Positions 9,185 to 18,120 of a stretch of DNA of 64,000 bases are shown piece by piece (positions within the stretch are counted from its first letter, which is position 1; the number at the start of each line of letters is the position of its first letter). The DNA is from Lentisphaerae bacterium GWF2_50_93. Its GTDB lineage: Bacteria; Verrucomicrobiota; Lentisphaeria; Victivallales; GWF2-50-93. The stretch covers positions 108,791 to 172,790 of the forward strand of contig MHBI01000101.1 in NCBI GenBank assembly GCA_001804815.1, in the 5' to 3' direction. The notes beneath the pieces are model-generated. The model was not told the DNA's origin. It ran no database searches and was given only the letters and a program-made list of their open reading frames with translations. A program made the position numbers and the translations under genes.

Positions 9185-9257
9185 AGAAACAATCCTGGAT
9201 CAGCTTACGACGCAACTAAAACATGTGCCCACAGATAACACAGATTAAAAAAACAAC

Positions 9258-9293
9258 CATCCCGATGTCTCTGCGAGAATCGGGATAAACTCC
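9258..9293. repeat. REP-like hairpin (GGAGTTTATCCCGAT family, minus orientation)
   Basis: Read on the minus strand it is GGAGTTTATCCCGATTCTCG followed by ATCGGGATGG. Same family as 4334-4376 and 35646-35683. Confidence 0.7.
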
Positions 9294-9418
9294 ACACACC
9301 TGTCGACGGATTCGACAAGCTCAGCACACACGAACGACACGAAAAAAGCCAGTGTCAAGGTTTTGCTACGCAAAAACTTGCCACTATTCTTTCAAGTAAA
9401 CGTGCAAATCAGGAAACC

Positions 9419-9622
9419 TCAGAAAAAAACGAAATAAAGGCCTGTCAGGAAGATTACCAGGGCTGAAGCGGCAACGACATAGCGTCTCCTGTCGGTATAA
9501 TTCCCATGGATCTTTGAACCGCCTATCTTCTTGAAGCCGCCTGCTTTAAGGTAATGCGCCAGCTTCTTCCTCTTGCCTTCATACTTGAGATAGTTGACAT
9601 TGTCGGAGGCGCGCTTTTTCAT
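9419..9622 (-). CDS. Small basic protein with one C-terminal TM helix
   Basis: 67 residues, very Lys/Arg-rich in the first 48, then one hydrophobic helix (about 49-66) ending in Phe-Phe. It starts 4 bp after the stop of the 212-residue membrane protein upstream, so the two are probably one operon. I do not recognise a family. Confidence 0.6.
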   Translation of the reverse strand: MKKRASDNVNYLKYEGKRKKLAHYLKAGGFKKIGGSKIHGNYTDRRRYVVAASALVIFLTGLYFVFF

Positions 9623-9626
9623 GGTC

Positions 9627-10265
9627 TCATGTCCTCAAGGCGAAGAACATTGCGATGGCGAGCACCAGGGTCGACAGCGCCAGGACGATAATTATAGGCA
9701 TGAAGAAGATGAGACCTATCTTGAAGCCCTGGGTCCAGGACACGGAACAGATTTCCGGGATGAATGAACGGCCCGAATCAGACCCTTCGGCGGCGCTGCT
9801 TTCGCGCTGAATGGCCTTGAGTTTTGAAGTTATCCTCAGATATTCAAGCCTTATATGTTCGACTCGGCGTATGGCCGAAGGGAGTTCGGAAGAGAGGCTG
9901 TCCTTGTTCCATTTCGAATCATCCAGCGACTCGATCTCATCAAGGAGATGGGCGAATTTCTCAAGGGCCCTCTGCAGTTGTTCGGCATGATCCTTTGCGA
10001 GCCGAATCTCTTCAGGGAGGGCGGAAAGGCTTTCAGTGAGTCTTCCGGTGAAGTCCCTTTTCAAGATCCTGAACTCGTCCCATCTTTTCTCAGTGGCCTT
10101 TTTCCACTCCTTGTCCATAATGGTTTCGGGAGGAGGCTGGACATGGGGCTGCTTGGGCTGTGCGGACTTGTCCTGGACGGCCTCCTTTTCACCGTGGGAG
10201 GTCGCCTCCGAAAGCCGGCTTCTCATTTTTATAAGTTCCGCCCCTACAAAACCATTTTTCTGCAT
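9627..10265 (-). CDS. Hypothetical protein, coiled coil plus C-terminal TM helix
   Basis: 212 residues. Residues about 50-165 are charged and heptad-like (predicted coiled coil by eye), and one TM helix lies at about 182-210. No catalytic motif is seen. It is transcribed away from the rpmH cluster and is followed 4 bp later by a small TM protein, which suggests a two-gene membrane unit. Function unknown. Confidence 0.65.
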   Translation of the reverse strand: MQKNGFVGAELIKMRSRLSEATSHGEKEAVQDKSAQPKQPHVQPPPETIMDKEWKKATEKRWDEFRILKRDFTGRLTESLSALPEEIRLAKDHAEQLQRALEKFAHLLDEIESLDDSKWNKDSLSSELPSAIRRVEHIRLEYLRITSKLKAIQRESSAAEGSDSGRSFIPEICSVSWTQGFKIGLIFFMPIIIVLALSTLVLAIAMFFALRT

Positions 10266-10496
10266 TTGACAGCCTTAAATTAAATTAAGGGATACAATAA
10301 CAGAAGAACGCCTTAATGACAATTAAAATTGAAAAATAATGGGAACCCTTGATTAAAAATGAACTACTGTTATATTTCCCGTTCACATAAATCTGTAGCA
10401 AGAACATCTTAGCACAGTAAAACCGTTAAACAGGCGCATTTAACTGGAAACACCTGAATACTTGTTAAAGCCTGAAAAAAAGAAGGAATCTAGACA

Positions 10497-10631
10497 ATGA
10501 AGAGGACATTTCAGCCGTCAAAGATCAGACGGAAAAGAAGAATAGGTTTCCAAGCAAGAATGGCGACTCGTGGAGGACGTCTTGTCATTAAGAGAAGACG
10601 CCAGAAGGGCCGCAAGAAGCTTTCAGCCTGA
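10497..10631 (+). CDS. rpmH: 50S ribosomal protein L34
   Basis: 44 residues, start ATG at 10497 with GAAGGAA upstream. The sequence begins MKRTFQPSKIRRKRRIGF and ends in a Lys/Arg-rich tail (RRRQKGRKKLSA), the signature of L34. It heads the classical rpmH-rnpA-yidD-yidC-khpB cluster. Confidence 0.97.
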   Translation: MKRTFQPSKIRRKRRIGFQARMATRGGRLVIKRRRQKGRKKLSA

Positions 10632-10724
10632 TTTCCGCATGCTGTTTTTCATGGCACTGGAATCTTTCCGGGCGGAAAAATGCTCCGTTCCGAGTCACTC
10701 AAAATGATCCTCGAAGGCGCATAA

Positions 10725-11114
10725 ATGGGTAGAGACCCCGTTCAATTCGGCAAAGCCACACTGAAAAAAGAAGAAAAACTGTGTCTTCATTCAGAATTTG
10801 ACTATGTCCGCTGCTCCGGAAGGGAATTCCCAGGAAGGCTCATGCTGATGGTTGTTGCTGAAAGTCCGAATCCTTCAGGCGGCATTCCCCGGTTCGGGGT
10901 TATCTGCAGCAGAAGGTTCAGCGGCAAGGCCGTCATCCGGAACAGGGCCAGACGGCTTATAAAGGAATCATTCCGGCTTATCAAGAATAATATAAGGCCG
11001 TGCAATGTTCTTTTCATAACCAGGAAAGCCCTTCTCGGGAAAAAGCTGCTGGACGTGCAGAAGGAAATGATGTATCTGTTGGCTAAGGCCAATTTTTGGA
11101 TTAAGAATGATTAA
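10725..11114 (+). CDS. rnpA: Ribonuclease P protein component
   Basis: 129 residues. RnpA assists the RNase P RNA in cutting tRNA 5' leaders. The RNR motif (FSGKAVIRNRARRLIKESFR) lies at about 63-82, and FGVICSRRF matches the conserved strand before it. The last 8 bases overlap yidD. An N-terminal extension of about 15 residues before KEEKL is slightly long; a later start is possible. Confidence 0.95.
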   Translation: MGRDPVQFGKATLKKEEKLCLHSEFDYVRCSGREFPGRLMLMVVAESPNPSGGIPRFGVICSRRFSGKAVIRNRARRLIKESFRLIKNNIRPCNVLFITRKALLGKKLLDVQKEMMYLLAKANFWIKND

Positions 11115-11400
11115 ATATTTAAAACCTGTGAACATTTTGCTTGGACTTGTATGGCTTTATAGGAAAGCCGTCTCCCCATGGATGCTTCCGTGCTGCAGAT
11201 TCACTCCCACATGTTCGGAATACGCCTTTGAGGCGATCAAACGCCATGGGATGTTTTCCGGCCCGCTTCTTTCGGCATGGAGAATCCTGAGATGCAACCC
11301 TTTCTGCAGGGGCGGACATGACCCCGTTCCCCGAAGCCTCAATTTTTCCAACTGCAGGGACGACCACGCTGAACGCGAAATTAAAAAGGTGTCCCGATGA
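11107..11400 (+). CDS. yidD: Membrane protein insertion efficiency factor YidD
   Basis: 97 residues with the YidD core YRKAVSPWMLPCCRFTPTCS and EYAFEAIKRHG, then WRILRCNPFCRGGHDPVP. YidD is a small membrane-associated protein that helps YidC-dependent insertion. It overlaps rnpA by 8 bp at its start and yidC by 4 bp (ATGA) at its end, so translation is coupled across the three genes. Confidence 0.95.
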   Translation: MIKYLKPVNILLGLVWLYRKAVSPWMLPCCRFTPTCSEYAFEAIKRHGMFSGPLLSAWRILRCNPFCRGGHDPVPRSLNFSNCRDDHAEREIKKVSR

Positions 11401-13214
11401 AACTTGACAAGGAAACGATAATCGGCCTATGCTTGTGTTTCGCGCTCCTGATCTTCTGGGAGCCCATAATGCGAAACCTGATAGGCTCCCCAAAGCCCCC
11501 TGTCCAGAAGACGGTTGTGTCCGAAACTGACAAGCAGGCAAAAAAGACAGCTGGAGATTCATCAACTTCAGGCGCTGAAAACGACAAGCCAGTGGAACGG
11601 AAAAAGGAAAGCGCCAGGCCCAAGGAAACCTTAAAAACCGAAGACATCGTAAAATCCACAGTTCCCGAGAAGGCCGACAAGTCGGATGACGCCATAAAAT
11701 TGCCTGCCATTCCCGACCAGACCATCTCAAACGACTTCATTTCCCTGAAGATTTCGCCGGCCGCCGCTTCAATCACTTCGATCGAATTCAAGAAATTCCT
11801 GAACACCGACAAGAAAAAGAACATTCTCCTCAACGAAAGGCCTGGAGCCGGAGCCCTTTCCTTCTCGACAACTGACAAGCTCGTAACCACAAGCATCGAG
11901 TGCGTGAAGGAATCCGAGACGGCCATGAGGCTGACACGCAGCTTCAAGAATGATGCGGGCCAGCCATTCAGCGTAGTTCAAAGCTGGAAGATATTGGAGA
12001 AATACACGAGCAGCTACAGCGTGGAGATCAGGAACCTTTCGGAAAAGAAACTTGTCATCGAAGGCATACACGTGAGCGCCGGCAGCATAATTCCGATCCT
12101 TGAGCTTTCCGGGGATTATTTCATAATGGAAAGCATGACCATCAACACCTGCCTGGAAAATACGGTCGCGTCAAAATCATATTCCGGCAAGCCATTCGAG
12201 GAGCACCAGGAGAATGCCGCGAAATGGATCGCCGTATCAAACAAATATCTTGCATGCATCCTGAAGCCTGAAACCCCCTTTAAGAAAGGTGATGGGAACA
12301 TGCTGAGGCAGACCATGGAGACATTGACGGATCAGAATGGCAAGGAAAAGCCTTATTCTTGCCTGGACACCTATGGGATCATCGGAAGGACGGAAATAGA
12401 ACCCGGCGCCAGGTCGGCAATGAATTTCTCGTATTTCTCCGGCCCGAAGGAACTGGCGCTGCTTAAGAATTTCGATCCTAAGGCCTCGGAGATAATGAAC
12501 CTCTGCTATGTGGGCGACAACTGGTTCTTCCAGATGTACCTCTGGTTCGAACCTATTGCACAGGGTCTTCTCATAGCGCTGATCTGGCTCAATGGCTTCT
12601 GCGGCAACTACGGGCTGAGCATAATACTGCTGACAGTCATTGTCAAAATGCTTTTCTGGCCTATAACCGACCGCGCAAACGCTTCAATGAGGAAAATGCA
12701 GAAGATCCAGCCGCTTGTCCAGGAGATCAGGACAAAATACAAGGATGACGCACAGAAGGTGAACACAAAAATCATGCAGCTTTACAAGGAACACAAGGTC
12801 AATCCGCTTGGCGGCTGCCTCCCGATACTTCTCCAGATACCGATATTCATCGCCCTGTACTCCGCCCTCAACGGCGCGATCGAGCTGCGCCAGGCGTCAT
12901 TCCTGTGGGCATTCGACCTGTCCAGGCCTGACACGATAGCGACCATACCGGGGATCGACCTTGCGATCAACCCCCTTGTCCTGCTGATGACAGGGACAAT
13001 GGTGATACAGCAGTACCTGACACCGTCCGCCATGGATCCGATACAGCAGAAAATGATGATGATATTGCCTCTTGTAATGCTTGTGATGCTGTATTCACTG
13101 CCCTCGGGGCTGACCCTGTACTGGAGCGTGAGCCAGATAATCAGCATAATCCAGCTGCTTGTCAACAGGAAAATTGATGAGAAAGAAAAAAGTCTAGAGA
13201 AAAAAACTGCTTGA
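11397..13214 (+). CDS. yidC: Membrane protein insertase YidC
   Basis: 605 residues with the Gram-negative layout: an N-terminal TM anchor (about 6-22), a Lys/Glu/Ser-rich linker, the periplasmic beta domain (about 105-345), and the insertase core with five TM helices (about 370-590). The core has NYGLSIILLTVIVKMLFWPI and the hydrophilic-groove helix NPLGGCLPILLQIPIFIALY. The large periplasmic domain supports a diderm organism. It overlaps yidD by ATGA and ends 28 bp before khpB. Confidence 0.96.
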   Translation: MKLDKETIIGLCLCFALLIFWEPIMRNLIGSPKPPVQKTVVSETDKQAKKTAGDSSTSGAENDKPVERKKESARPKETLKTEDIVKSTVPEKADKSDDAIKLPAIPDQTISNDFISLKISPAAASITSIEFKKFLNTDKKKNILLNERPGAGALSFSTTDKLVTTSIECVKESETAMRLTRSFKNDAGQPFSVVQSWKILEKYTSSYSVEIRNLSEKKLVIEGIHVSAGSIIPILELSGDYFIMESMTINTCLENTVASKSYSGKPFEEHQENAAKWIAVSNKYLACILKPETPFKKGDGNMLRQTMETLTDQNGKEKPYSCLDTYGIIGRTEIEPGARSAMNFSYFSGPKELALLKNFDPKASEIMNLCYVGDNWFFQMYLWFEPIAQGLLIALIWLNGFCGNYGLSIILLTVIVKMLFWPITDRANASMRKMQKIQPLVQEIRTKYKDDAQKVNTKIMQLYKEHKVNPLGGCLPILLQIPIFIALYSALNGAIELRQASFLWAFDLSRPDTIATIPGIDLAINPLVLLMTGTMVIQQYLTPSAMDPIQQKMMMILPLVMLVMLYSLPSGLTLYWSVSQIISIIQLLVNRKIDEKEKSLEKKTA

Positions 13215-13242
13215 CCATAAAGTAAACTAGGAGAAACTAAAA

Positions 13243-14106
13243 ATGGCAGAAAACACAACCGTAATGACCAATGAAGAGAAGATGCAGAAGGCATCGACTA
13301 CCCTCGCGACAATGCTCGACTACCTCGGCCTCGACGCAACTGTCAAAGCTGAAGACAGAGAAGGAAGGATCGCCCTTATCGCCGTCAGCGAAGATGCAGG
13401 AAGGATCATCGGACGCAAGGGCCAGACGCTCGACCAGCTCCAGCTTCTTATAAACAGGATGGTGCTGAAGAATGACACGGAGAGCCCGAGAATCACGATT
13501 GATGTTGACGGCTATTCAAGGCCAGCCCGCGGATTTCATAGGGGTGACCGTGGCGATCGCGGAGAGCGTGGGGGTGACAGAGGCGAAAGGCCGGAACGTG
13601 GCGAAAGAACTGAAAGGCCGGAACGCGCCGAACGCAGCGAGAGGCCTGAAAGAACAGAAAGAAGCGATCGTGGTGAAAGAACAGAAAGAGCTGACCGTGG
13701 CGACAGGGGTGGCGACAGGGGCGAAAGAGCTGAAAGGCCTGAACGCGCTGACCGCGGCGACAGGGGCGAACGCAGGGAAAGAGGAGGCGACCGTCCGCGC
13801 AGGGACGGCGGCGATCGCAGGAGATTCGACGACAGAGGAGACAGAGACAGAGATAGAGCCCCAGTTGCGGGTCCTGTCGAAAGCGAAGCCGAACACGAAC
13901 AGAAGATCCGCCAGCAGGCGCTTGATGCCGCGAAGGAAGTAAAGAGATGGGGCGACTCAGTTGTGCTTCCTCCGATGAATTCACATGACCGGCGCATTGT
14001 GCACGTCACATTAAAGGAAGATACTGAGATTAAAAGCGAGAGCCAGGAAGCAGATGATTCCGTTAAGCTCAAAAGCGTGACTGTTTCACTCAACAAACCG
14101 GCATAA
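13243..14106 (+). CDS. khpB: KhpB/Jag-type RNA-binding protein (KH + R3H) with repetitive linker
   Basis: 287 residues. The KH domain covers about 12-90 (GRIIGRKGQTLDQLQLLINR is the GxxG region). The C-terminal R3H domain (about 218-270) keeps the R-x3-H motif in RRIVHVTL. Between them, residues about 95-205 are a low-complexity Arg/Gly/Asp/Glu stretch built from short RGDRGERxERPER units. The usual N-terminal Jag domain is missing. KhpB binds RNA and affects cell division and elongation in Firmicutes; the role here is inferred from domains and from its position after yidC. Confidence 0.92.
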   Translation: MAENTTVMTNEEKMQKASTTLATMLDYLGLDATVKAEDREGRIALIAVSEDAGRIIGRKGQTLDQLQLLINRMVLKNDTESPRITIDVDGYSRPARGFHRGDRGDRGERGGDRGERPERGERTERPERAERSERPERTERSDRGERTERADRGDRGGDRGERAERPERADRGDRGERRERGGDRPRRDGGDRRRFDDRGDRDRDRAPVAGPVESEAEHEQKIRQQALDAAKEVKRWGDSVVLPPMNSHDRRIVHVTLKEDTEIKSESQEADDSVKLKSVTVSLNKPA

Positions 14107-14124
14107 ACATTGATTCCCATAATT

Positions 14125-14144
14125 CGGAATACATCTGTATTCCG
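14125..14144. terminator. Hairpin after khpB
   Basis: A perfect 9-bp stem (CGGAATACA / TGTATTCCG) with a two-base loop begins 18 bp after the khpB stop. No strong U-tract follows, so termination is plausible but not certain. Confidence 0.5.
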
Positions 14145-14201
14145 ATTGAATTTCAGCTTAATGAAGTTATTTTTGCTCTTTGCATTATTGGTTCTCATTG
14201 T

Positions 14202-14279
<78 letters not shown>

Positions 14280-14302
14280 TTTTATTTTACCTTTTCATTA
14301 AT

Positions 14303-14549
14303 ATGTTCTACGTATACATCATTCAGAGCCAGACTTCGGGAAGATTTTACGTCGGCCACACGGAAGATATCGACAACCGACTCAACGAGCATAATTCCGG
14401 CAAGTCAAAATCGACCAGAAATAAAGGCCCCTATTGTCTACAGTGAAACTTTCGCAACACGCTCCGGGGCCCGGCAACGCGAATACGATATAAAGTCAAA
14501 GAAGAGTTCAACGAGCATCAAGAGGATCATTCAAAATTCACAGTCATGA
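14303..14549 (+). pseudogene. GIY-YIG nuclease family gene, frameshifted
   Basis: Starts MFYVYIIQSQTSGRFYVGHT, the GIY-YIG N-terminal strand pair. The first frame stops at 14446. A shift near 14430-14440 continues the family pattern as VYSETFATRSGARQREYDIK and KSKKSSTSIKRI up to a stop at 14549, which matches the usual GIY-YIG/UPF0213 length. So one indel has broken the gene. It sits directly downstream of tRNA-Pro on the same strand, like the intact relative after tRNA-Asp at 29478-29753. Confidence 0.8.
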
Positions 14550-14669
14550 TATAGCGACATGACCATGATTTTGCATAAAATCAATTTTCTCCTTTTATTT
14601 CGAATTTGCTTTTTCAGCTATTCCTAATAGGGGTACTGCCTGTTTTTCAAACCACGGAAGGATTATCAG

Positions 14670-15416
14670 ATGGCTATCAGAGAAGAATACGAAAGGAGTG
14701 GCGGCTGGCTTTTCAGATGGAGGGGCTTTCTCCCGCTGCTCATTATTCCAATAGTGTTTTTTGCACTCCAGGACTCGCAGCAGATTGAAAAGCATTTCGG
14801 AAAGTATACGGAGAAGCTATATGAGACATGCGCAATCTGCATATCCTTCCTGGGCCTTCTCATCCGTGTGATCATAATCGGAAGCACCCCGAAAGGGACT
14901 TCTGGCAGGAATACGAAAAGACAGAAGGCGGAAGAACTCAATACGAAAGGGATGTACTCGTTGGTCAGGCACCCGCTTTATGTCGGCAATTTCTTTATTT
15001 TCCTCGGAGTGATTCTCTTCATAAAAGTCTGGTGGTTCGTGTTCATAGGAGTACTTCTCTACTGGCTCTACTACGAAAGAATAGTTTTTGCCGAAGAGGC
15101 GTTCCTCAGGGAGAAATTCGGTGACGCCTTCATGAAGTGGGCTGAAACTACGCCCATGGCAATTCCTGATTTCTGCAAGTGGGAATCAGCGAAACTGAAC
15201 TTTTCACCACGGAATGTCCTCAAACGTGAATTTTCCGCATTCTTTGCAATCATTGCTTCATTCACGGCGGTCAGGGTGCTGGAAAGCCTGGTAATTGACC
15301 ACAGGTTACACATAAGCAAGCCATGGATAATTTTCTTCCTCGCCGGGCTGGCCATCTACCTGGTTTTCTACGTCATCAAGAAGTTCACCCGGATACTGAA
15401 GGTCGAAGGAAGGTAG
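14670..15416 (+). CDS. Isoprenylcysteine carboxyl methyltransferase-like (ICMT/PEMT) membrane protein
   Basis: 248 residues with about five to six TM helices. The ICMT/phospholipid methyltransferase motif is seen as GMYSLVRHPLYVGNFFIFLG (about 95-114) and YYERIVFAEEAFLREKFGDAF (about 131-151), which form the S-adenosylmethionine site in this family. Bacterial members methylate lipids or small metabolites; the substrate is unknown. The C-terminal 60 residues add two more hydrophobic helices. No partner gene is evident. Confidence 0.82.
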   Translation: MAIREEYERSGGWLFRWRGFLPLLIIPIVFFALQDSQQIEKHFGKYTEKLYETCAICISFLGLLIRVIIIGSTPKGTSGRNTKRQKAEELNTKGMYSLVRHPLYVGNFFIFLGVILFIKVWWFVFIGVLLYWLYYERIVFAEEAFLREKFGDAFMKWAETTPMAIPDFCKWESAKLNFSPRNVLKREFSAFFAIIASFTAVRVLESLVIDHRLHISKPWIIFFLAGLAIYLVFYVIKKFTRILKVEGR

Positions 15417-15450
15417 ATATCAACTGAAGTTCCTTCAGCGGATATTTGCA

Positions 15451-17202
15451 TCATTTGTCTGCAAGGCTGACCGTGAATGGCAGGGCGGGAAGGCCGTCCT
15501 TGTTATAGAGGTTCGCATCAGGCTTCAATCCCCAGCCATAACGGACATTCGTTACCACGCCGGGGGTCTTTAACACGATGAAGTTCTTGTCTATAGCAGC
15601 TTCAGCGGGCTTGTAGCTTCCGCTGGGATCACCGATTTCAAACCCTGCCACCTTGTCTGCAGCGCCGTCTTTCCCGGCAAGCAATCCGCTGTCGGCATAC
15701 TTGAACTTGAGCCTGAGGTTGTTTTCACCTACGGCGACAGAATCAAACATGGGGCCGGAACAGGCAAGTTTCTGTCCGTAGAACTTCCCATAGGCGCACA
15801 ATGCGAGCCTGCGGCCGGCCTCCTTGAGGCCTTCCTGCGGAATGTCGTCGGTCGAATCTGGAATAACATCATATGACATGGCAAGCACGGTTCCATTCAA
15901 CTTGTCCTGCACGGCAGACTGCGACAATCTAAGGAGCGAGCATTCTCCGGCTGAAATCCCCTTCCCGTCATTGACTCCCTGCAATTGCATTATCACAAAC
16001 GGAAGATCCCCTTTCCGCTGGACCTGCGCCTTGTTCCAGACTCCTCTCCAGTTCTTTACGAGCGCGGTAAGGATCTGGAAATAAGCTTCGCCCCTGTTCC
16101 ATGAAGCATCCGCCTCGCCCTGCCAGAAGACAAAACCTTTTATAGCATATGGAACCAGCGGATTGATCATGCCGTTGAACAGGCCGGCAGGCCTTGCCAC
16201 CGATGTCCTGGGGTCGGCGACGACTCCTGTCGCAACCTGTATGATGTTCGGCCACGACTTCTGATCTTCCAGTACGGGAGACCCCTTGGACTCCCTCTGC
16301 ATGGAATTCTCCACCCACTCCTGTATCTTCTCCTGCCACTGTTCGGCTTCAGCATTGTCCTTTATGATTTTTCTGCCTTCGGGGGTGGCTGCCCACGTCT
16401 GGAAGCGCTTGACCGAACCGGAATACCTGAGACTCTCATCCGAACCGCTCCTGATTTCCTGCAGACCCTTGTAGGTGCCGCTTATCTTCATCTCATAATT
16501 CTGAATCAGCTCCTGGAAGTCGTCGGGGATTGAAAACTGCTTGATCCCGCGAAGGAAATCTTTTGCACCCCAGGCCTGTGAAAGGGAATCGGGAACAGAG
16601 CACAGTATTATTCCAATGGGTCCATTCGTCCTGTTCCTTAGCTCTTTCGCGAAATAATACGCCACTGCCGGTATGTCATTCGCCCCTGTTTCGCATTTCC
16701 TCCAACTGCCTGGGAGGTGGTTGCAGGGAGCCCTGGTGAACTGCCGGGGAGCCCTGAAATATCTTATCTGCGGCTTGCCTGAATTGTCCGGATCTGAAAA
16801 GTCCTTGCCAAGACTCCTGTCTATTATAGATTCTCCGACGAACATCCAAACATCACCGCACATGATATCCTTGACAGTCACATTGCCTGTGTCGCTTTTT
16901 ATGTCCAACTGGAATGGGCCGGCTTCTTTGATCGGTGCAAAAGTCACCTTCCATCTGCCTTCCTTGTCGGCTGTCGCATTCAGCTCCTGTCCAGCCATGG
17001 ACACCTTAATCTTCTTTCCCGGGCTCTCCTCCCCCCATACAGGTATGTCGTAGTCCTTCTGGATCACCATGCCATCGGAAAAAATGTCGGCGGGCCTGAG
17101 ATCCGAAACAGCACCCTGGGCGAAAATGGAGCAGGCCAGCGGAAAAAGAATAAAAAGCGCGGCGGTGATTTTCAGTTTCATGATTTTCATAGGTTTATCC
17201 AT
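15451..17202 (-). CDS. Secreted sialate O-acetylesterase-like protein
   Basis: 583 residues with an N-terminal signal peptide (LFPLACSIFAQGA, cleavage near 29). The DUF303/SASA esterase layout is recognisable: an Ig-like N-terminal part, VWMFVGESIIDRS in place of the usual GQSNM block, and VFWQGEADASW near residue 357 as the second conserved block. The probable Ser nucleophile is kept, but its neighbours differ from the consensus, so activity is uncertain. The family removes O-acetyl groups from sialic acids or plant and algal polysaccharides. ATGs at 17190 and 17181 are alternative starts; all keep the signal peptide. Confidence 0.8.
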   Translation of the reverse strand: MDKPMKIMKLKITAALFILFPLACSIFAQGAVSDLRPADIFSDGMVIQKDYDIPVWGEESPGKKIKVSMAGQELNATADKEGRWKVTFAPIKEAGPFQLDIKSDTGNVTVKDIMCGDVWMFVGESIIDRSLGKDFSDPDNSGKPQIRYFRAPRQFTRAPCNHLPGSWRKCETGANDIPAVAYYFAKELRNRTNGPIGIILCSVPDSLSQAWGAKDFLRGIKQFSIPDDFQELIQNYEMKISGTYKGLQEIRSGSDESLRYSGSVKRFQTWAATPEGRKIIKDNAEAEQWQEKIQEWVENSMQRESKGSPVLEDQKSWPNIIQVATGVVADPRTSVARPAGLFNGMINPLVPYAIKGFVFWQGEADASWNRGEAYFQILTALVKNWRGVWNKAQVQRKGDLPFVIMQLQGVNDGKGISAGECSLLRLSQSAVQDKLNGTVLAMSYDVIPDSTDDIPQEGLKEAGRRLALCAYGKFYGQKLACSGPMFDSVAVGENNLRLKFKYADSGLLAGKDGAADKVAGFEIGDPSGSYKPAEAAIDKNFIVLKTPGVVTNVRYGWGLKPDANLYNKDGLPALPFTVSLADK

Positions 17203-17238
17203 GCGTTTAGGAATTAATCTATCATTCCCCCTGCAACT

Positions 17239-18120
17239 TTAAAAGGGGGGCGCCAAACTAATTTTCCTTGAGATTTCAAGATATGCATTGAGGATTATCT
17301 CCCCGAAATAAATCCAGATCAGCGTGCCAGCGGCCAGGAAGGGGCCTAGGGGAAATGCGCTTCTGAGCTTTCTTTTCCTGAAGACCATCAGGAATATCCC
17401 GTACATTGAACCTGTCAGGGAACCGAAAAGCAGTGTGAAGAAGCATGCAGGGATCCCTATCAGCGCGGCAACCGCTCCTATGTACTTGACATCGCCCCAC
17501 CCCATTGCATCCTTCTTGAAAAGGAATTTTCCCGATATGGAAACGGCAGCCATCAGGAAGACGCATATCAACATGCTTCCCGCCGAGAACATAAAGGAAA
17601 TCAGCCTCTCCGGAACTATCCATTTCCTATGCTGGGGCACCCACAGCTCAGGCCAGAGCACCGACAGGACAAGCCCGACGATTATTCCCGCATAGGTTAT
17701 TTCATTTGGAATTATCCTGTGTTCGGCATCAACGAAAATCGTAACTATGCATATCGCGACGAGGAAAAAATACGGAAAGATGAAGACGGCAGGCTGTCCG
17801 AGAGTCAGCACCTTGATCCAGACAAGAAGGAAAAGGTATCCTGTGAGCAGTTCTACCAGGAAATACCTGGGGCTGATCTGCACCTTGCATTTCCTGCACC
17901 TGGCGCCGAGTACAAGCCAGCTCACCAGCGGGATATTGTCATACCATGGGATGAGGTAGTCACATTTAGGGCAATGGGACGGAGGAGAGACAACTGACTC
18001 ATTTCTAGGGAGGCGCCAGATGCAGACGTTGAGGAAACTGCCGATGCATGCGCCCAATATGAAGATGAATATGTTCATCATCGGGATGAGCTGTTCGGGG
18101 AACTGGGATGGTCCGTTCAT
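17239..18120 (-). CDS. pilD: Prepilin peptidase / leader peptidase
   Basis: 293 residues from the ATG at 18120, whose first bases overlap the aroE stop (ATGA). The cytoplasmic CxxC...CxxC zinc loop is present (CPKCDYLIPWYDNIPLVSW then CRKC), as are both catalytic Asp regions, FVDAEHRIIPN and GWGDVKYIGA. About seven to eight TM helices. It cleaves and N-methylates type IV prepilins or type II pseudopilins. No pilus genes are adjacent, but the degenerate kinase at 19218 carries a pilin-like tail. Confidence 0.93.
   Translation of the reverse strand: MNGPSQFPEQLIPMMNIFIFILGACIGSFLNVCIWRLPRNESVVSPPSHCPKCDYLIPWYDNIPLVSWLVLGARCRKCKVQISPRYFLVELLTGYLFLLVWIKVLTLGQPAVFIFPYFFLVAICIVTIFVDAEHRIIPNEITYAGIIVGLVLSVLWPELWVPQHRKWIVPERLISFMFSAGSMLICVFLMAAVSISGKFLFKKDAMGWGDVKYIGAVAALIGIPACFFTLLFGSLTGSMYGIFLMVFRKRKLRSAFPLGPFLAAGTLIWIYFGEIILNAYLEISRKISLAPPF

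Noticed and set aside
10266..10496. Possible oriC in the A/T-rich gap before rpmH
   Set aside because: No DnaA-box cluster found by eye and no dnaA gene adjacent.
13540..13860. Dense short repeats that could suggest a CRISPR array
   Set aside because: No constant repeat-spacer alternation; it is the in-frame RGD/ERPER linker of KhpB.
13536..14198. Long antisense frame of 220 codons rich in Ser/Leu/Arg
   Set aside because: It is the mirror of the KhpB repeat linker; compositionally biased, with no start context.
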